Below are positions 34,417-44,759 of a stretch of 59,434 bases of DNA, piece after piece. Origin of the DNA: Sphingobacterium deserti (lineage in GTDB: Bacteria; Bacteroidota; Bacteroidia; Sphingobacteriales; Sphingobacteriaceae); assembly GCF_000757725.1 (NCBI RefSeq), contig NZ_JJMU01000037.1, positions 1 through 59,434 of the forward strand. Reading direction: 5' to 3'. Each line of letters starts with the position of its first letter. Position 1 is the first letter of the stretch. Under the pieces are notes generated by a model. It was not told where the DNA came from, searched no databases, and saw only the letters and a list, made by a program, of their open reading frames with translations. A program made the translations under genes and the position numbers.

Positions 34417-34605
34417 TTATAGGATACTTAAGCCACCATCTACCGAGATCGGCTGACCGACCACATAGCTTGATGCGGGACTGAATAGCCAAAGCACAAC
34501 TTCCGCTACCTCATTTGCTTTGCCGAGGCGCTTCATAGGAGTCCATGCTATGGTTTCTTCTGATAACTCTCTTTTTGCGAACATATCACTTTCAATTAAT
34601 GACAT
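34417..34605 (-). pseudogene. C-terminal fragment of a short-chain dehydrogenase (SDR)
   Basis: 62 residues that match only the end of an SDR: MKRLGKANEVAEVVLWLFSP, then SSYVVGQPISVDGGLSIL, the usual C-terminal DGG ending. The Rossmann core and the YxxxK active site are absent, and the DNA upstream belongs to the TolB-like gene. A remnant left by a deletion; the terminator has survived. Confidence 0.85.
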
Positions 34606-34626
34606 CTCTTTTTTAAGTTGTATACA

Positions 34627-35574
34627 TTACCTCCAAATCATACCTCGATTACTAGCGGCCTGAATAGTCTCCTCTCCATTGGCGATTACGGGAATTACGC
34701 CGGCACTATTTTCGGCGATTGGGTCCACATTATACTTTTTGCCGTCTGCGGGTATAATTTTCAGCCGCCAGATAGCGCTGAATGTTCCAGAAGGGGTGTA
34801 GTCTGTTCCTACAAGTAGATAGTTTCCATCCGGTGAGAACGCTGGAAGCACCTCCTCGTCATTGCTTTCGGTCACTTGCACGAAATTACTGCCATCGATA
34901 TCCATCATGTAAATATGCTTATTTGCGCTCAGCGCTATCTTGGTCCCGGCAGCATTAACCGTAACCTCACCCCAGTCTTCGTAATTCATCTCTTTTATTA
35001 ATTTCCCATTGGTATAGGGTGGATCAAGCCTAATGATAGATGACTTGTGGGTGAGGAGGATAGAGTTACCCGGAAGCCATACTATTGCCGATCCTCTCGC
35101 GGGTTTTTCGCCATTTATGGCATCGATATGCCCTAGTAGGGATCCATCAGTCTTGAGCAATACCCATCCTGCTTCAAATGTAGGCGCTATGGCGATCAAC
35201 GTGTTGTCGGGTGAGAGTGTGCCCGAATGAAATCCACTTCCGCCATTTAGCGGCTTATAATCAAATTGGTTCACAATTTCACCACTGGCCATTTGGCTAA
35301 TTACGAAGGTGATGTTGTCATTCCAAATGCTGGTTTTACTGGCGGTGAGCATCCATTTTTTATCCCTTGAGATGTCTCACCCGTTTCGCTTAGAGTCACT
35401 AGGTAGAAAAGTTCCCTTAACACCTGTCTCCGTGTCTATTGATAGCGTGCCTTCGTCTGCCCAATCGAAATACAACGTCCCCTTGAGATTTGATGGTATA
35501 CTAGATTCTGGGCCGTTGTCTTTAGAACAGCCCACCAATAGAAGTACAGTAAAGAAAAAAGCTATTGTTTTCAT
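34627..35574 (-). pseudogene. TolB-like beta-propeller lipoprotein, interrupted by an in-frame stop
   Basis: Two stretches lie in the same frame. The first (35574-35377) has a lipoprotein signal (FFFTVLLLVGCSKDNG) and ends SDSKRNG. The second (from 35376) reads DISRDKKWMLTASK and continues through WD40/TolB-like blades (FSPDGNYLLVGTDY, GSAIVWLPGNSILL). A TGA (35379-35377) separates them. A TGG-to-TGA change would explain it, since WDISRD is a common blade pattern. Repaired length would be about 315 residues. Exported by its signal, probably an outer-membrane or periplasmic binding protein before it broke. Confidence 0.8.
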
Positions 35575-35586
35575 GTCTTGTATCAT

Positions 35587-36087
35587 TTGCCATATGCAAG
35601 CTATATATTAAATAGGGCTTATTATATCCACGAAAACTAGTATTTTCTGGATTTCATATGATGATCAATGTAAACGGCGTGGGGCATCATACTAGCTATT
35701 CCTCCGTTTATCTTTATTTTACGAAGGACTCGTCGATAGTTGAATTGCAATTCAGTAGAGTATGGAAACAATGTTGCTTCCAATAGAGGTTTGGGTCAGT
35801 ATTAGACGTTGTTATCAAGCTTTCAATAGAGTAAATATAAAGTTTTTCGATTTTTTTTATTTTCTCGGGATCATTTATTTATATTTGAACATAGGGAATG
35901 AAACCGGTTGCATTAGATTAGGATTATAGACCAAGCGAACATGTTTTGTTTCCCATGCCATGTGAAGATGGATTTTATAGCGTGATTCGCTTTGCGTCAT
36001 GTTCCAATACATGTAAATTTTATACTAGACGTTATTGGACGTGGCCATAGGATTGTTTGAATTGTAGTTACCCACATATACATAATT
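35587..36087. other. Gap upstream of the GH97 gene
   Basis: About 500 bp between divergent genes. No gene, hairpin or clear -33/-7 pair was seen. It marks the change from the decayed region to the polysaccharide locus. Confidence 0.4.
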
Positions 36088-38034
36088 ATGAAAATAATCA
36101 AGATTGTACTTTTAGGACTTTTTGGTCTATATGGATGCGAACAGGTACACGCCCAAAAATTTATGTTGGCGTCTCCCGATAAGAAAATAGCTGTGAGCAT
36201 TGATAACAGCGGCACGCTAAGTTATAGTGTAACATTTCAGGGCCGTTCCATTGTAAACACATCAACGTTGGGCTTTGAATTGCTGAATGAGCCAGCTATG
36301 AAAGGAGACTTCATGCTATTGGAGCAAAAAGAGGTGACTATTCATGATCTATGGAAGCCGGTGATAAAGTCCAAAAATGCCGAGATCCTAAATCATTGTA
36401 ATGAACTTCAATTGAGCTTGAAAGAGAAATCGGGCCTTATGCGCAGGATGGATCTTACCTTCCGGGCGTATAATGATGGAGTAGCCCTGCGTTATAAGCT
36501 ATACGGAAGTGAGAAAATTGGCGACCGTAAGATTACCAGAGAGCTCACATCTTTTAATATACCCGACGATCCAAATGCATGGATCGTCAATTACGGCGGC
36601 TACGCAAGTGCTCAGGAATCGGAGTTCTTTAAAAAGAAACTGAGTGCTCTTCAAGATACCTCTATCGCGGGAATCCCGTTCTTAATGGAGTTCGACAAAA
36701 ATTGCTGGGTGGCGATTACTGAGGCAAACATCGACAACTATAGTGGCTTTTACATAGGTAAGAACCAAGCATCCAATCAACTTATGACCAGATTAGCACC
36801 GCTACCGGGTGAATCTGCAGATGGAACAAAAGTGGCTTTCGATAAAGAAATCTATACACCATGGCGCGTACTCATGATCGGCGATAGCCCGGGCGTATTG
36901 ATCGAATCTGAAATTGTACAGAACCTAAATGAACCCTGTCAGATCGAGGATCCATCATGGATTAAGCCGGGCACAAGCGCGTGGGATAACTGGTGGAGCG
37001 GCGACGTAAAAATGGAAATGCCGGTAATAAAGCAATACATCGATTTTGCGGCCGAGATGGGTTGGGAGTATATGCTCGTGGACTGGCAGTGGTACGGGAC
37101 ATTCAATACACCGCTGGCAGATATTACCAAAGCTGCTCCGCAGATTGATATGGAAGAGGTTATTGCTTATGCCAAGTCTAAGAATGTAAGAATACTGTTA
37201 TGGCTATACTCCAGTGATGTGAATAGGAATTCGGCATATAAAGAAGCGTTCCCCCTTTATAAAAAGTGGGGCGTGGCAGGCGTGAAGATTGATTTTATGG
37301 ATCGGGATGATCAGCAAATGGTTAATTGGTACAGAGAGATCATTAAATGTGCCGCAGATAACCAGCTATTGGTGAATTTTCATGGTGCGTATAAACCGGA
37401 TGGCATCATCCGTACGTATCCTAATATGATTACGAGAGAGGGCGTGATGGGTAACGAGTTTCATAAATTTACGAGTAAAATGAGCGCCGCACATAATGTT
37501 AAGCTGGCTTTTACGCGGATGCTGGCGGGGCAAATGGATTACACCCCGGGGGGCTTCTTAAACGTTACAGAGCAACAATTTAAAAATCAGACACCGACGA
37601 TTGTTCCAAACACCCGTGCTGCGGAACTTTCTAAATTCGTGATTTATGAAAGCCCGTTAACCGTTGTTTGTGAGCATCCCGACAATTTACTTAATAAGCC
37701 CGGCGCAGACTTTCTCAAGATCGTTCCAACGGTATGGGATAATACACATTTTATCGGAGGACATCCTGAAGAATATATTGCGCTGGCTAGACAAAATCAA
37801 GATACGTGGTATCTCGGAGTGATGAACAATAGTACGCGGAAAGCGATCGACGTAAAGCTCGACTTTTTAGGGGATGGAGTTTATGAAATGGAAATATGGG
37901 CAGATACCAAAAAATCAGATACTTTGCCGACAGAACTTCAGAAGAAAAAAATATCTGTTAAAAAAGGCGATGTTATCAAGATTGACCTGGCGATAAATGG
38001 CGGGTATGTGGCAACCTTATCAAAAAAGAAATAA
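36088..38034 (+). CDS. Glycoside hydrolase family 97, retaining type (probable alpha-galactosidase)
   Basis: 648 residues with a signal peptide (ending QVHAQ). The N-terminal beta-sandwich (about 25-280) is followed by a (beta/alpha)8 barrel with SAWDNWWSGD, MLVDWQWYG and GVKIDFMDRDDQ (D402), and a C-terminal beta domain. In GH97, retaining alpha-galactosidases use an Asp at this position as nucleophile, while inverting alpha-glucosidases (SusB) have Gly there and a different Glu base. The Asp here therefore points to a retaining alpha-galactosidase; this is inference from family knowledge. It is likely periplasmic. It precedes the susC gene by 550 bp and has a hairpin after it, so it is a separate transcript of the same locus. 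Confidence 0.85.
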   Translation: MKIIKIVLLGLFGLYGCEQVHAQKFMLASPDKKIAVSIDNSGTLSYSVTFQGRSIVNTSTLGFELLNEPAMKGDFMLLEQKEVTIHDLWKPVIKSKNAEILNHCNELQLSLKEKSGLMRRMDLTFRAYNDGVALRYKLYGSEKIGDRKITRELTSFNIPDDPNAWIVNYGGYASAQESEFFKKKLSALQDTSIAGIPFLMEFDKNCWVAITEANIDNYSGFYIGKNQASNQLMTRLAPLPGESADGTKVAFDKEIYTPWRVLMIGDSPGVLIESEIVQNLNEPCQIEDPSWIKPGTSAWDNWWSGDVKMEMPVIKQYIDFAAEMGWEYMLVDWQWYGTFNTPLADITKAAPQIDMEEVIAYAKSKNVRILLWLYSSDVNRNSAYKEAFPLYKKWGVAGVKIDFMDRDDQQMVNWYREIIKCAADNQLLVNFHGAYKPDGIIRTYPNMITREGVMGNEFHKFTSKMSAAHNVKLAFTRMLAGQMDYTPGGFLNVTEQQFKNQTPTIVPNTRAAELSKFVIYESPLTVVCEHPDNLLNKPGADFLKIVPTVWDNTHFIGGHPEEYIALARQNQDTWYLGVMNNSTRKAIDVKLDFLGDGVYEMEIWADTKKSDTLPTELQKKKISVKKGDVIKIDLAINGGYVATLSKKK

Positions 38035-38168
38035 TACATTAAGCAGTGAGATGGGGGGCTGGAATTGAAAATACAATGGTGGAAGATAAGGTGAGGCATG
38101 CCGCTAAATGTCGCTATCCCCATATTTTCAATCACTTAGGATTATTCGTGTTTCATCAAATAAATTAG

Positions 38169-38206
38169 TAGGAAGCCATTAGTTCGAATGAATTAATGGC
38201 TTCCTA
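38169..38206 (+). terminator. Hairpin after the GH97 gene
   Basis: A perfect 13-bp stem, TAGGAAGCCATTA (38169-38181... to 38181) with TAATGGCTTCCTA (38194-38206), lies 135 nt after the GH97 stop. The following T-run is weak, so it may protect the 3' end of the mRNA as much as stop transcription. Confidence 0.6.
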
Positions 38207-38383
38207 CATTTAAATGTCCATTCGAAAAGGTGCATACAGATCTATTTTCTTTCCACTCTGCCGCTACAAGCAAAGACAGTTTTTATGTAATAAAATAAAA
38301 TCTATAGATTTAGTAGTCTATTGTTGGATTTTATTTTATATTTGCTGCATCAAATTTTTAAAACTAATAACTACTTAACGTTT

Positions 38384-38473
38384 ATGGATAATAAAACCTA
38401 CTCCACCAATCCGCATACACTTTCTATCAACTTCTTTTTCTGTTCCCCAGACCGAATGCGAATGTGTAGTTAA
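38384..38473 (+). promoter_or_regulatory. Possible leader peptide (29 codons) and hairpin upstream of susC
   Basis: A short frame reads MDNKTYSTNPHTLSINFFF, then CSPDRMRMCS, and stops. Twenty-one bases later there is a perfect hairpin, GGGGAGT (38495-38501) with ACTCCCC (38506-38512), and then susC at 38589. A short translated leader before a hairpin could act as an attenuator. The hairpin has no T-run, so a role in translation or stability is as likely. Weak call, based on layout only. Confidence 0.3.
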
Positions 38474-38588
38474 TCTCTCCATATAAAAGAAAAAGGGGAG
38501 TTTGCACTCCCCCTGTTGACTAATAATGAAACAAGTCTCAATTGGCGTTGGACGCTTGTTTTAAACTCACTATTAAACATCCAAAAAT

Positions 38589-41500
38589 ATGAAAATAAAT
38601 GGAGTTTGGGGATACTCTTGGCTATTCCTATTGTCTTTGTTGGCTACTTTGAGCGCACAAGGACAACAAACCTCTCCCATTATTAATGCTTCACTGGTAG
38701 GTAAAGTCATTGATGCCACCACCAGAGAGCCCATTGAAGGCGCTACGGTACAGCTGGAGGCTGTGACTCATAGCGTAAAGACAGATGCTGAGGGGCAGTT
38801 CCAATTTGTCACTGGACAAAAACTGCCGTTTGCCGTTACTGTCTCGTACGTAGGCTATGAACAGCAAAAACTTGTTATCTCAATTTCCCCCACTGTCATT
38901 GAATTAGAGCCGAAAATATCAGGTTTGGACGAGGTGGTTGTGGTGGGTTATGGAGCCATTAAAAGAAAAGACCTTACCGGTTCTGTAGCCTCATTGCCAA
39001 ACGAGCTGCTAAAACAAAATGTATCCTCATTGGATCAGGCACTGAAAGGCGGAATATCCGGTGTGCAGGTCACGCAAACTTCAGGGCAGCCCGGCGGGGG
39101 CGTGAGCATTCGTATCCGTGGCGGAGCATCCATCCAAGGGGGAAATGAGCCTTTGTATGTCATCGACGGCTTCCCTGTGTATAACCAAACGGAAAATACG
39201 GGCGTAGGTTCCGGAGCCACGATCAATCCCTTAGCTAGTATCAATCCCTCAGATATTGAAAGCATAGAAGTGTTAAAAGATGCGTCGGCCACCGCCATTT
39301 ACGGATCCCGTGGCGCAAATGGTGTGGTGCTCGTGACGACGAAAAAAGGCAGCGCCGGAGGAGCAAAGCTCACGTATGATGGTAGCTTGGGATCTCAAAG
39401 CGTGATCAAAACTATCGATGTATTAGGAGCGAGAGATTTCGCTACCTTGCGGAATGAGGTGCTGTTTGATGCCAACCCATCGCGCGGACAGTACCAGTAC
39501 CTATCACAGAATGATGTAGACGCGCTCGGTGAAGGCACCAATTGGCAAAAACAAGCGTTCCGTACTGCGCCCATACGTAATCATCAGCTATCGTTAACGG
39601 GCGGCGGCGACAGGGTAAAATATTTTTTGGGAGCAAATTATTTTGACCAAGAGGGGGTTATTGTGAACACAGATTTCAAAAGGCTAGGTTTTCGCAGCAA
39701 CATTGATGCTCGTCCATACGAACGGTTGACTATAGGGGCTAATCTCTCATTAAACCGTACGCAAGCTCAGATTGCTCCATCTGGTATTGTGAACTCGCTG
39801 TTGATCATGCCACCTACAGCTACAGTTTACGAAGCGGATGGAAGCTATACGCTTCGAAATCCGTTCGAAAACATATTTGCTAACCCCATTGCTACACTAT
39901 TAGAGACTACAAATGAACAGGTGGGGCTTAGGACACTGGGAACGGGCTTTGCGCAATATGATATCTTGGATGGTCTGCAGCTTAAAGTCCTCCTCGGAGT
40001 GGATCTTAACACAAGGACTGACAAGTTTTACCTGCCATCTTATATTTATGAAGGTTCTGTAAACAATGGCCGAGCTAACCTGGGCAGCTTGGATTACTAT
40101 TCATGGCTCAATGAAAACACGCTGACCTACAACAAGTCCTTTAACAATCATAATTTAAATGTTCTATTAGGTTTTACACAACAGGAAGCGCGTAATGCGA
40201 TATTCGGGGCGGGTGCTGAAAACTTCGTAACCGATGAATTGCTCTATAATAGCCTTCAAAGCGGATCAACCTTACTCCGACCAGAATCCGGTGCATACGC
40301 ATGGGTACTTCACTCTTTTCTGAGCCGGATTAATTACAACTATAAAAATAAATATTATGCTTCCGCTAGTATACGCCGAGATGGGAGTTCCAGATTCGGA
40401 ACGAACAACAAATGGGGAAATTTTCCATCGCTTGCATTCTCTTGGCGAGCTAGCGAAGAAACGTTCGTGAAGGAAAATCTCTCTTTTCTAAATGATCTTA
40501 AACTGCGCACCAGCTTTGGTACTACCGGGAATCTCGAGATCGGGCAATATCAGTCGCTCTCTACCTTATACGCGCTTAACTACCTTATCGGGGGCAATAT
40601 CGCGACCGGCTTTGCCTCGCAGCGCATTCCGAACGAAAATCTGGGTTGGGAGACCACTTATCAGTATGACGCGGGGATAGATTTTTCATTTTTTCGTAAT
40701 AGATTTCAATTCACTTTTGACTGGTATTATAAAAAGACGGAAGATCTACTTTTAAACGTTGAAATCCCATGGACATCAGGTTATGCAAGTTCCTTACAAA
40801 ACTATGGATCTGTTGAGAACAAAGGGGTGGAGTTTAATCTTCGAAGCCGGAATATCGAGGGAGAATTTTCGTGGTCGACGGATCTAAACCTGTCCTTCAA
40901 TCGGAACAAAGTATTATCAATAGGCAATGGCAGCTCCTATATCACCGGCAACTACATTATCCAGGTTGGAAAGCCCTTAGGCACCTTTTACGGGACAGCT
41001 ACAGATGGAATCTTGCAGCAGGGGGAAGAGGCGGAAAAAGGGGTTTATACGGGTAATGCTACTCCAAAAGCCGGCGACCGTTTGTACAAAGATATTGACG
41101 GAGACGGCAAGTTTACCACCGCCAACGACAGAACGATTATCGGAGATGCTCAGCCTAATTATTTTTTCGGTATTACCAATACATTTAACTACAAGGGGAT
41201 AGATCTCAGTTTCCTTATACAAGGTTCGGTAGGAAATCAAATCCTCAACATGAATAGACAAGCTTTGGAGATGTTTACCGGTCAGCAAAATGCATCAAGT
41301 GACGCTTTACAGCGATGGACAGCAGCTAATCCTTCGCAAGACTATCCGCGTGCTAAACTAGATCCGGCGCCTATTTTCTCGGATCGTTTTGTCGAAGATG
41401 GCTCGTTCGTACGTGTCAAGTCGCTACAGTTTGGCTATACGATACCGAAAGGCTGGACAAAAAATACACTATCTAATCTAAGACTGTATGTAACCGGGCA

Positions 41501-41636
41501 AAACCTCATCACCTGGACGAAGTACAGTGGTTTTGATCCGGAAGTGACGTCGGGAAATAACGTGCAGATCGGTGTCGACCAAGGCATATACCCGGCCTCA
41601 AAATCGTTCTCGGTCGGCGCATCAATTACATTTTAA
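38589..41636 (+). CDS. SusC/RagA-type TonB-dependent outer-membrane transporter
   Basis: 1015 residues. A signal peptide (ending LSAQGQ) is followed by a CarboxypepD_reg-like domain (about 35-115: GKVIDATTREPIEGATVQLE). The plug domain comes next (VVVVGYGAIKRKDLTGSV, RIRGGASIQGGNEPLYVIDG, LKDASATAIYGSRGANGVVL), then a 22-strand barrel ending in an aromatic strand (FSVGASITF). It imports large oligosaccharides with its SusD lipoprotein lid using TonB energy. It lies 19 nt before susD, so one transcript continues into the sulfatase genes. No N-terminal TonB-signalling (STN) domain is seen, so no FecR/sigma control is predicted. Confidence 0.96.
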   Translation: MKINGVWGYSWLFLLSLLATLSAQGQQTSPIINASLVGKVIDATTREPIEGATVQLEAVTHSVKTDAEGQFQFVTGQKLPFAVTVSYVGYEQQKLVISISPTVIELEPKISGLDEVVVVGYGAIKRKDLTGSVASLPNELLKQNVSSLDQALKGGISGVQVTQTSGQPGGGVSIRIRGGASIQGGNEPLYVIDGFPVYNQTENTGVGSGATINPLASINPSDIESIEVLKDASATAIYGSRGANGVVLVTTKKGSAGGAKLTYDGSLGSQSVIKTIDVLGARDFATLRNEVLFDANPSRGQYQYLSQNDVDALGEGTNWQKQAFRTAPIRNHQLSLTGGGDRVKYFLGANYFDQEGVIVNTDFKRLGFRSNIDARPYERLTIGANLSLNRTQAQIAPSGIVNSLLIMPPTATVYEADGSYTLRNPFENIFANPIATLLETTNEQVGLRTLGTGFAQYDILDGLQLKVLLGVDLNTRTDKFYLPSYIYEGSVNNGRANLGSLDYYSWLNENTLTYNKSFNNHNLNVLLGFTQQEARNAIFGAGAENFVTDELLYNSLQSGSTLLRPESGAYAWVLHSFLSRINYNYKNKYYASASIRRDGSSRFGTNNKWGNFPSLAFSWRASEETFVKENLSFLNDLKLRTSFGTTGNLEIGQYQSLSTLYALNYLIGGNIATGFASQRIPNENLGWETTYQYDAGIDFSFFRNRFQFTFDWYYKKTEDLLLNVEIPWTSGYASSLQNYGSVENKGVEFNLRSRNIEGEFSWSTDLNLSFNRNKVLSIGNGSSYITGNYIIQVGKPLGTFYGTATDGILQQGEEAEKGVYTGNATPKAGDRLYKDIDGDGKFTTANDRTIIGDAQPNYFFGITNTFNYKGIDLSFLIQGSVGNQILNMNRQALEMFTGQQNASSDALQRWTAANPSQDYPRAKLDPAPIFSDRFVEDGSFVRVKSLQFGYTIPKGWTKNTLSNLRLYVTGQNLITWTKYSGFDPEVTSGNNVQIGVDQGIYPASKSFSVGASITF

Positions 41637-41655
41637 TCAGGAGGGCTAATATACT

Positions 41656-43122
41656 ATGAAAAGTAAAATTTTAATTGGGCTTCTTACACTAAGCACATTA
41701 TTGGCATGTTCAAAACTGGAGGAAAATCCGGATGCCCTGTTGGTTTCCGAGCAGTTTTACCTCAATGAAGGACAAGCCCTATCAGCAGTGACTGGAACCT
41801 ATCGCAAACTATATGAAAGTGGACAATCTATTTACAATGGGCTTTTCCAGATTGGCGTGGAAATGGCAACTGATGATTATGAAGCCGGACCGCGAGCACG
41901 AAATGCCCATGTAAGAGCCATTAGCGGTTTGACACATGATGAATCAAACGATCGGATGGAGCAGCTTTGGAAACAGAGCTATGATGCGATTAATGCATCC
42001 AATCTAAATATCAAAAACATCGAGGCAATGGCAGAGGGGCAGATCAGTCCTGCGATTAAGACACGCCTCATCAACGAGGCAAAATTCTTAAGAGCACTGC
42101 ACTACTTCAACCTCGTACGATGGTTTGGCGATGTACCGTTAATTGTAGAACCGGTAGCGTCATTGAGTGGTGAGCAGTTGTATGTTTCCAAAGCAACAGA
42201 AGCGGAGGTGTACACCCACATCGAAAATGACTTGATTCAGGCAGAGAGCCTGCCCAACTACCTCGATTACGGTGAGAAGGACCGAGGTCGTGCGTCTAAA
42301 GGTGCAGCGAAGAGTTTATTATCGAAAGTCTACCTAACACAACAGAAGTGGGAGCTGGCGCGAAACAAAGCAAAAGAAGTTATCGACGAGGAAGGATACG
42401 GTCTGTTCGAATCCTATGCAGATGTGTTTGCCGTGGACAAAAAGAATGGGAAAGAGCATATTTTTTCCGCACAGTTTCAAGGCAATAGCGGATACCAAGG
42501 CAATAGCTTAGCAGGTAGATCTGCGCCGGCAGACATTCCCGGGATAAACGGTGACTATTCTGATGCACTTCATGCGGAAGGTCTTCTTTACCAATCGTTT
42601 GAAAGTCAAGACACGCGTCTGCCAATTACGTTTACCACCGGCAAGGTCTCTCCGACTAATGGTCAATATTACGCTTTGAGTAAACCTCAATTTAATAAAT
42701 ACTACGATGAGAGCGTTGTAGGAAACCAAAGTCAGTCATCAAAAAACCTCTCCATCATCCGATATGCTGAGGTGCTGTTGATTTATGCCGAAGCGGAAAA
42801 TGAATTGACAGCCGCCCCCACGACGTCAGCTATCGACGCACTAAATAGTGTTCGAAGCCGTGCTAAAGCCAGCCTGTATACAGGCGGCAGTACGAAAGAT
42901 GGATTTCGCGAGTTGGTCTTCGAGGAGCGACGCAAGGAGTTAGTGTACGAGTATCAACGTTGGTTCGATCTGGTCAGGAGAGGTGTGGACTACTATATAG
43001 CGAAACTTCACGCAGCGAAGAAAACGCAGGCGGCGGCAAGACATATCCACTTCCCGACACCGCAACGAGAACTGAATCTGAACCCCAACCTTAAACAGCA
43101 TCCAGACTGGATAAATTATTAA
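41656..43122 (+). CDS. SusD/RagB-type glycan-binding lipoprotein
   Basis: 488 residues. The lipobox LLAC has lipidated Cys18. The N-terminal SusD-like helical repeats include LRALHYFNLVRWFGDVPLIV, the conserved signature around residues 145-165. The C-terminal RagB domain has RYAEVLLIYAEAENEL and FRELVFEERRKELVYEYQRW, then FDLVRRG. It sits on the cell surface as the lid of the SusC channel and binds the glycan. Normal length and tight spacing to susC. Confidence 0.96.
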   Translation: MKSKILIGLLTLSTLLACSKLEENPDALLVSEQFYLNEGQALSAVTGTYRKLYESGQSIYNGLFQIGVEMATDDYEAGPRARNAHVRAISGLTHDESNDRMEQLWKQSYDAINASNLNIKNIEAMAEGQISPAIKTRLINEAKFLRALHYFNLVRWFGDVPLIVEPVASLSGEQLYVSKATEAEVYTHIENDLIQAESLPNYLDYGEKDRGRASKGAAKSLLSKVYLTQQKWELARNKAKEVIDEEGYGLFESYADVFAVDKKNGKEHIFSAQFQGNSGYQGNSLAGRSAPADIPGINGDYSDALHAEGLLYQSFESQDTRLPITFTTGKVSPTNGQYYALSKPQFNKYYDESVVGNQSQSSKNLSIIRYAEVLLIYAEAENELTAAPTTSAIDALNSVRSRAKASLYTGGSTKDGFRELVFEERRKELVYEYQRWFDLVRRGVDYYIAKLHAAKKTQAAARHIHFPTPQRELNLNPNLKQHPDWINY

Positions 43123-43133
43123 AATAAAGAATC

Positions 43134-44723
43134 ATGAAGCAGGCACTTAGCTTTACCGCACTTCTGTTAACCTGTATGCTATCACTGGCACAGGATAAAC
43201 GGCCGAACATCATCCTCGTATTGGTAGACGATTTAGGCTTTTCCGACATCGAACCTTTCGGTGGACTGGACGTCAACACCCCGAACCTTACGCAGCTGGC
43301 AGCGGAAGGTACCCGCTTTCAGGAGTTTTACAATAATTCCATTTGTGCGCCGACTAGAGCATCACTACTGACTGGACAATATGCGCACAAGGCGGGAATC
43401 GGCTATTTTAACGTCAATCTAGGATTGCCAGCTTACCAAGGGTTTCTCAACAAAGAGTCTCTAACACTGGGGGAAGTATTGAAGAATGCGGGATACTCGA
43501 CTATCCTATCTGGAAAATGGCATGTTGGTGATGACCGGGATCAATGGCCTGCGCAACGCGGCTTCGAGCGTTCTTTTGGGTTTATAGGTGGTGCCGTAAA
43601 TTTCTATGAAATAAATGGTGAGAATAGCCCGACTGTCCCACTGTTGCGGAATAACGAGCCGTTTTATCTGCCAAAAGGACGATATCTCACCGACGAAATC
43701 ACCGATCAAGCCATTGCATTCCTTCAGGATCAGGACAAAGAGAACAAGCCATTTTTCCTTTATCTCGCATTTAATGCGCCGCATTGGCCACTACAGGCGC
43801 CTGAAGAAGATATCCAGAAGTATGAAAGCGTCTACCAAAAAGGATGGGATAGCCTGCGCACGGATAGGTATCGCCAAGCAATCGCAAAAGGGGTATTCCC
43901 AGCAGGGCAGGAGATTGCCAGCCGTGACACGGTGATACAGGCTTGGAATAAGCTCACCTATGACGAACAGCAGTACTGGCAACGACGTCAACAAGTTTTT
44001 GCAGGTATGATTGACCATGTCGACCAAAGCATTGGCAAGCTACGCAAAGCACTGCAGACATTGAAGAAGGATGACAATACTGTGATTATATTTCTATCGG
44101 ACAATGGGGCCCAAGGGGGCGATCGCACGCGAATGTATACACAGCGTAACACCGAAACTGTAGGACGGGCCGGCTCTTATGAAGTGCAGAACAGCAATTG
44201 GTCGCAGACCGGTAACTCACCGCTCCGTAGCTACAAAGACAATCCATACGAAGGAGGTATCGGCGCACCTTTTATTGTGTGGTACCCCAAAGAAGTGAAG
44301 GCCAACGCAATCAAAAAAGGTACAGGCCATATCATCGATATAGCACCGACACTGTACGATTTTGCCCATGCTAAATACCCTAAGACGCTAAACGATGTAC
44401 AAGCAAATCCGCTATCTGGGATAAGCTTACGTGAGGTATTAGCAACTGATAAGAATCAAGCAGATAGGGGGAAGCCGTTGTTTTGGGAACGTGCTGGAAA
44501 CCGGGCCGTACGCCATGGTAAATGGAAACTTGTATCACTGTACAAGACCGGCAATAAAATCGAGCTCTACGACATAGACGACGACCGTGCAGAAAATAAT
44601 AATGTTGCAAATCAATACCCTGATGTAGTAAAGGAACTTGAAGATCTTTACCAGCAATGGGCTAAAGAAACAGGTGTAGTCGATTATGAACGCATACGGC
44701 CACAGAGAAATTCACTTCGTTAA
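43134..44723 (+). CDS. Exported arylsulfatase-type sulfatase 1
   Basis: 529 residues with a signal peptide (to about Q20). The alkaline-phosphatase-like fold shows the metal-binding VDD (32-33) and the sulfatase signature SICAPTRASLLTGQ with C71, which must be turned into formylglycine to work. The lines SGKWHVGD and IFLSDNGAQGGD are also typical. It would cut sulfate esters from a glycan. The motif CxPxR can be matured by FGE, and an FGE is encoded four genes downstream. It lies 11 nt after susD and is about 36 nt before a second, related sulfatase (same order of motifs), probably an old duplication with a different site preference. Confidence 0.93.
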   Translation: MKQALSFTALLLTCMLSLAQDKRPNIILVLVDDLGFSDIEPFGGLDVNTPNLTQLAAEGTRFQEFYNNSICAPTRASLLTGQYAHKAGIGYFNVNLGLPAYQGFLNKESLTLGEVLKNAGYSTILSGKWHVGDDRDQWPAQRGFERSFGFIGGAVNFYEINGENSPTVPLLRNNEPFYLPKGRYLTDEITDQAIAFLQDQDKENKPFFLYLAFNAPHWPLQAPEEDIQKYESVYQKGWDSLRTDRYRQAIAKGVFPAGQEIASRDTVIQAWNKLTYDEQQYWQRRQQVFAGMIDHVDQSIGKLRKALQTLKKDDNTVIIFLSDNGAQGGDRTRMYTQRNTETVGRAGSYEVQNSNWSQTGNSPLRSYKDNPYEGGIGAPFIVWYPKEVKANAIKKGTGHIIDIAPTLYDFAHAKYPKTLNDVQANPLSGISLREVLATDKNQADRGKPLFWERAGNRAVRHGKWKLVSLYKTGNKIELYDIDDDRAENNNVANQYPDVVKELEDLYQQWAKETGVVDYERIRPQRNSLR

Positions 44724-44759
44724 GTAATACACTACATACTCATCTAAATAAGTATAACG

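Noticed and set aside
35377..35379. Programmed stop-codon readthrough in the TolB-like gene
   Set aside because: No supporting signal is visible, and the gene lies in a stretch of other broken genes.
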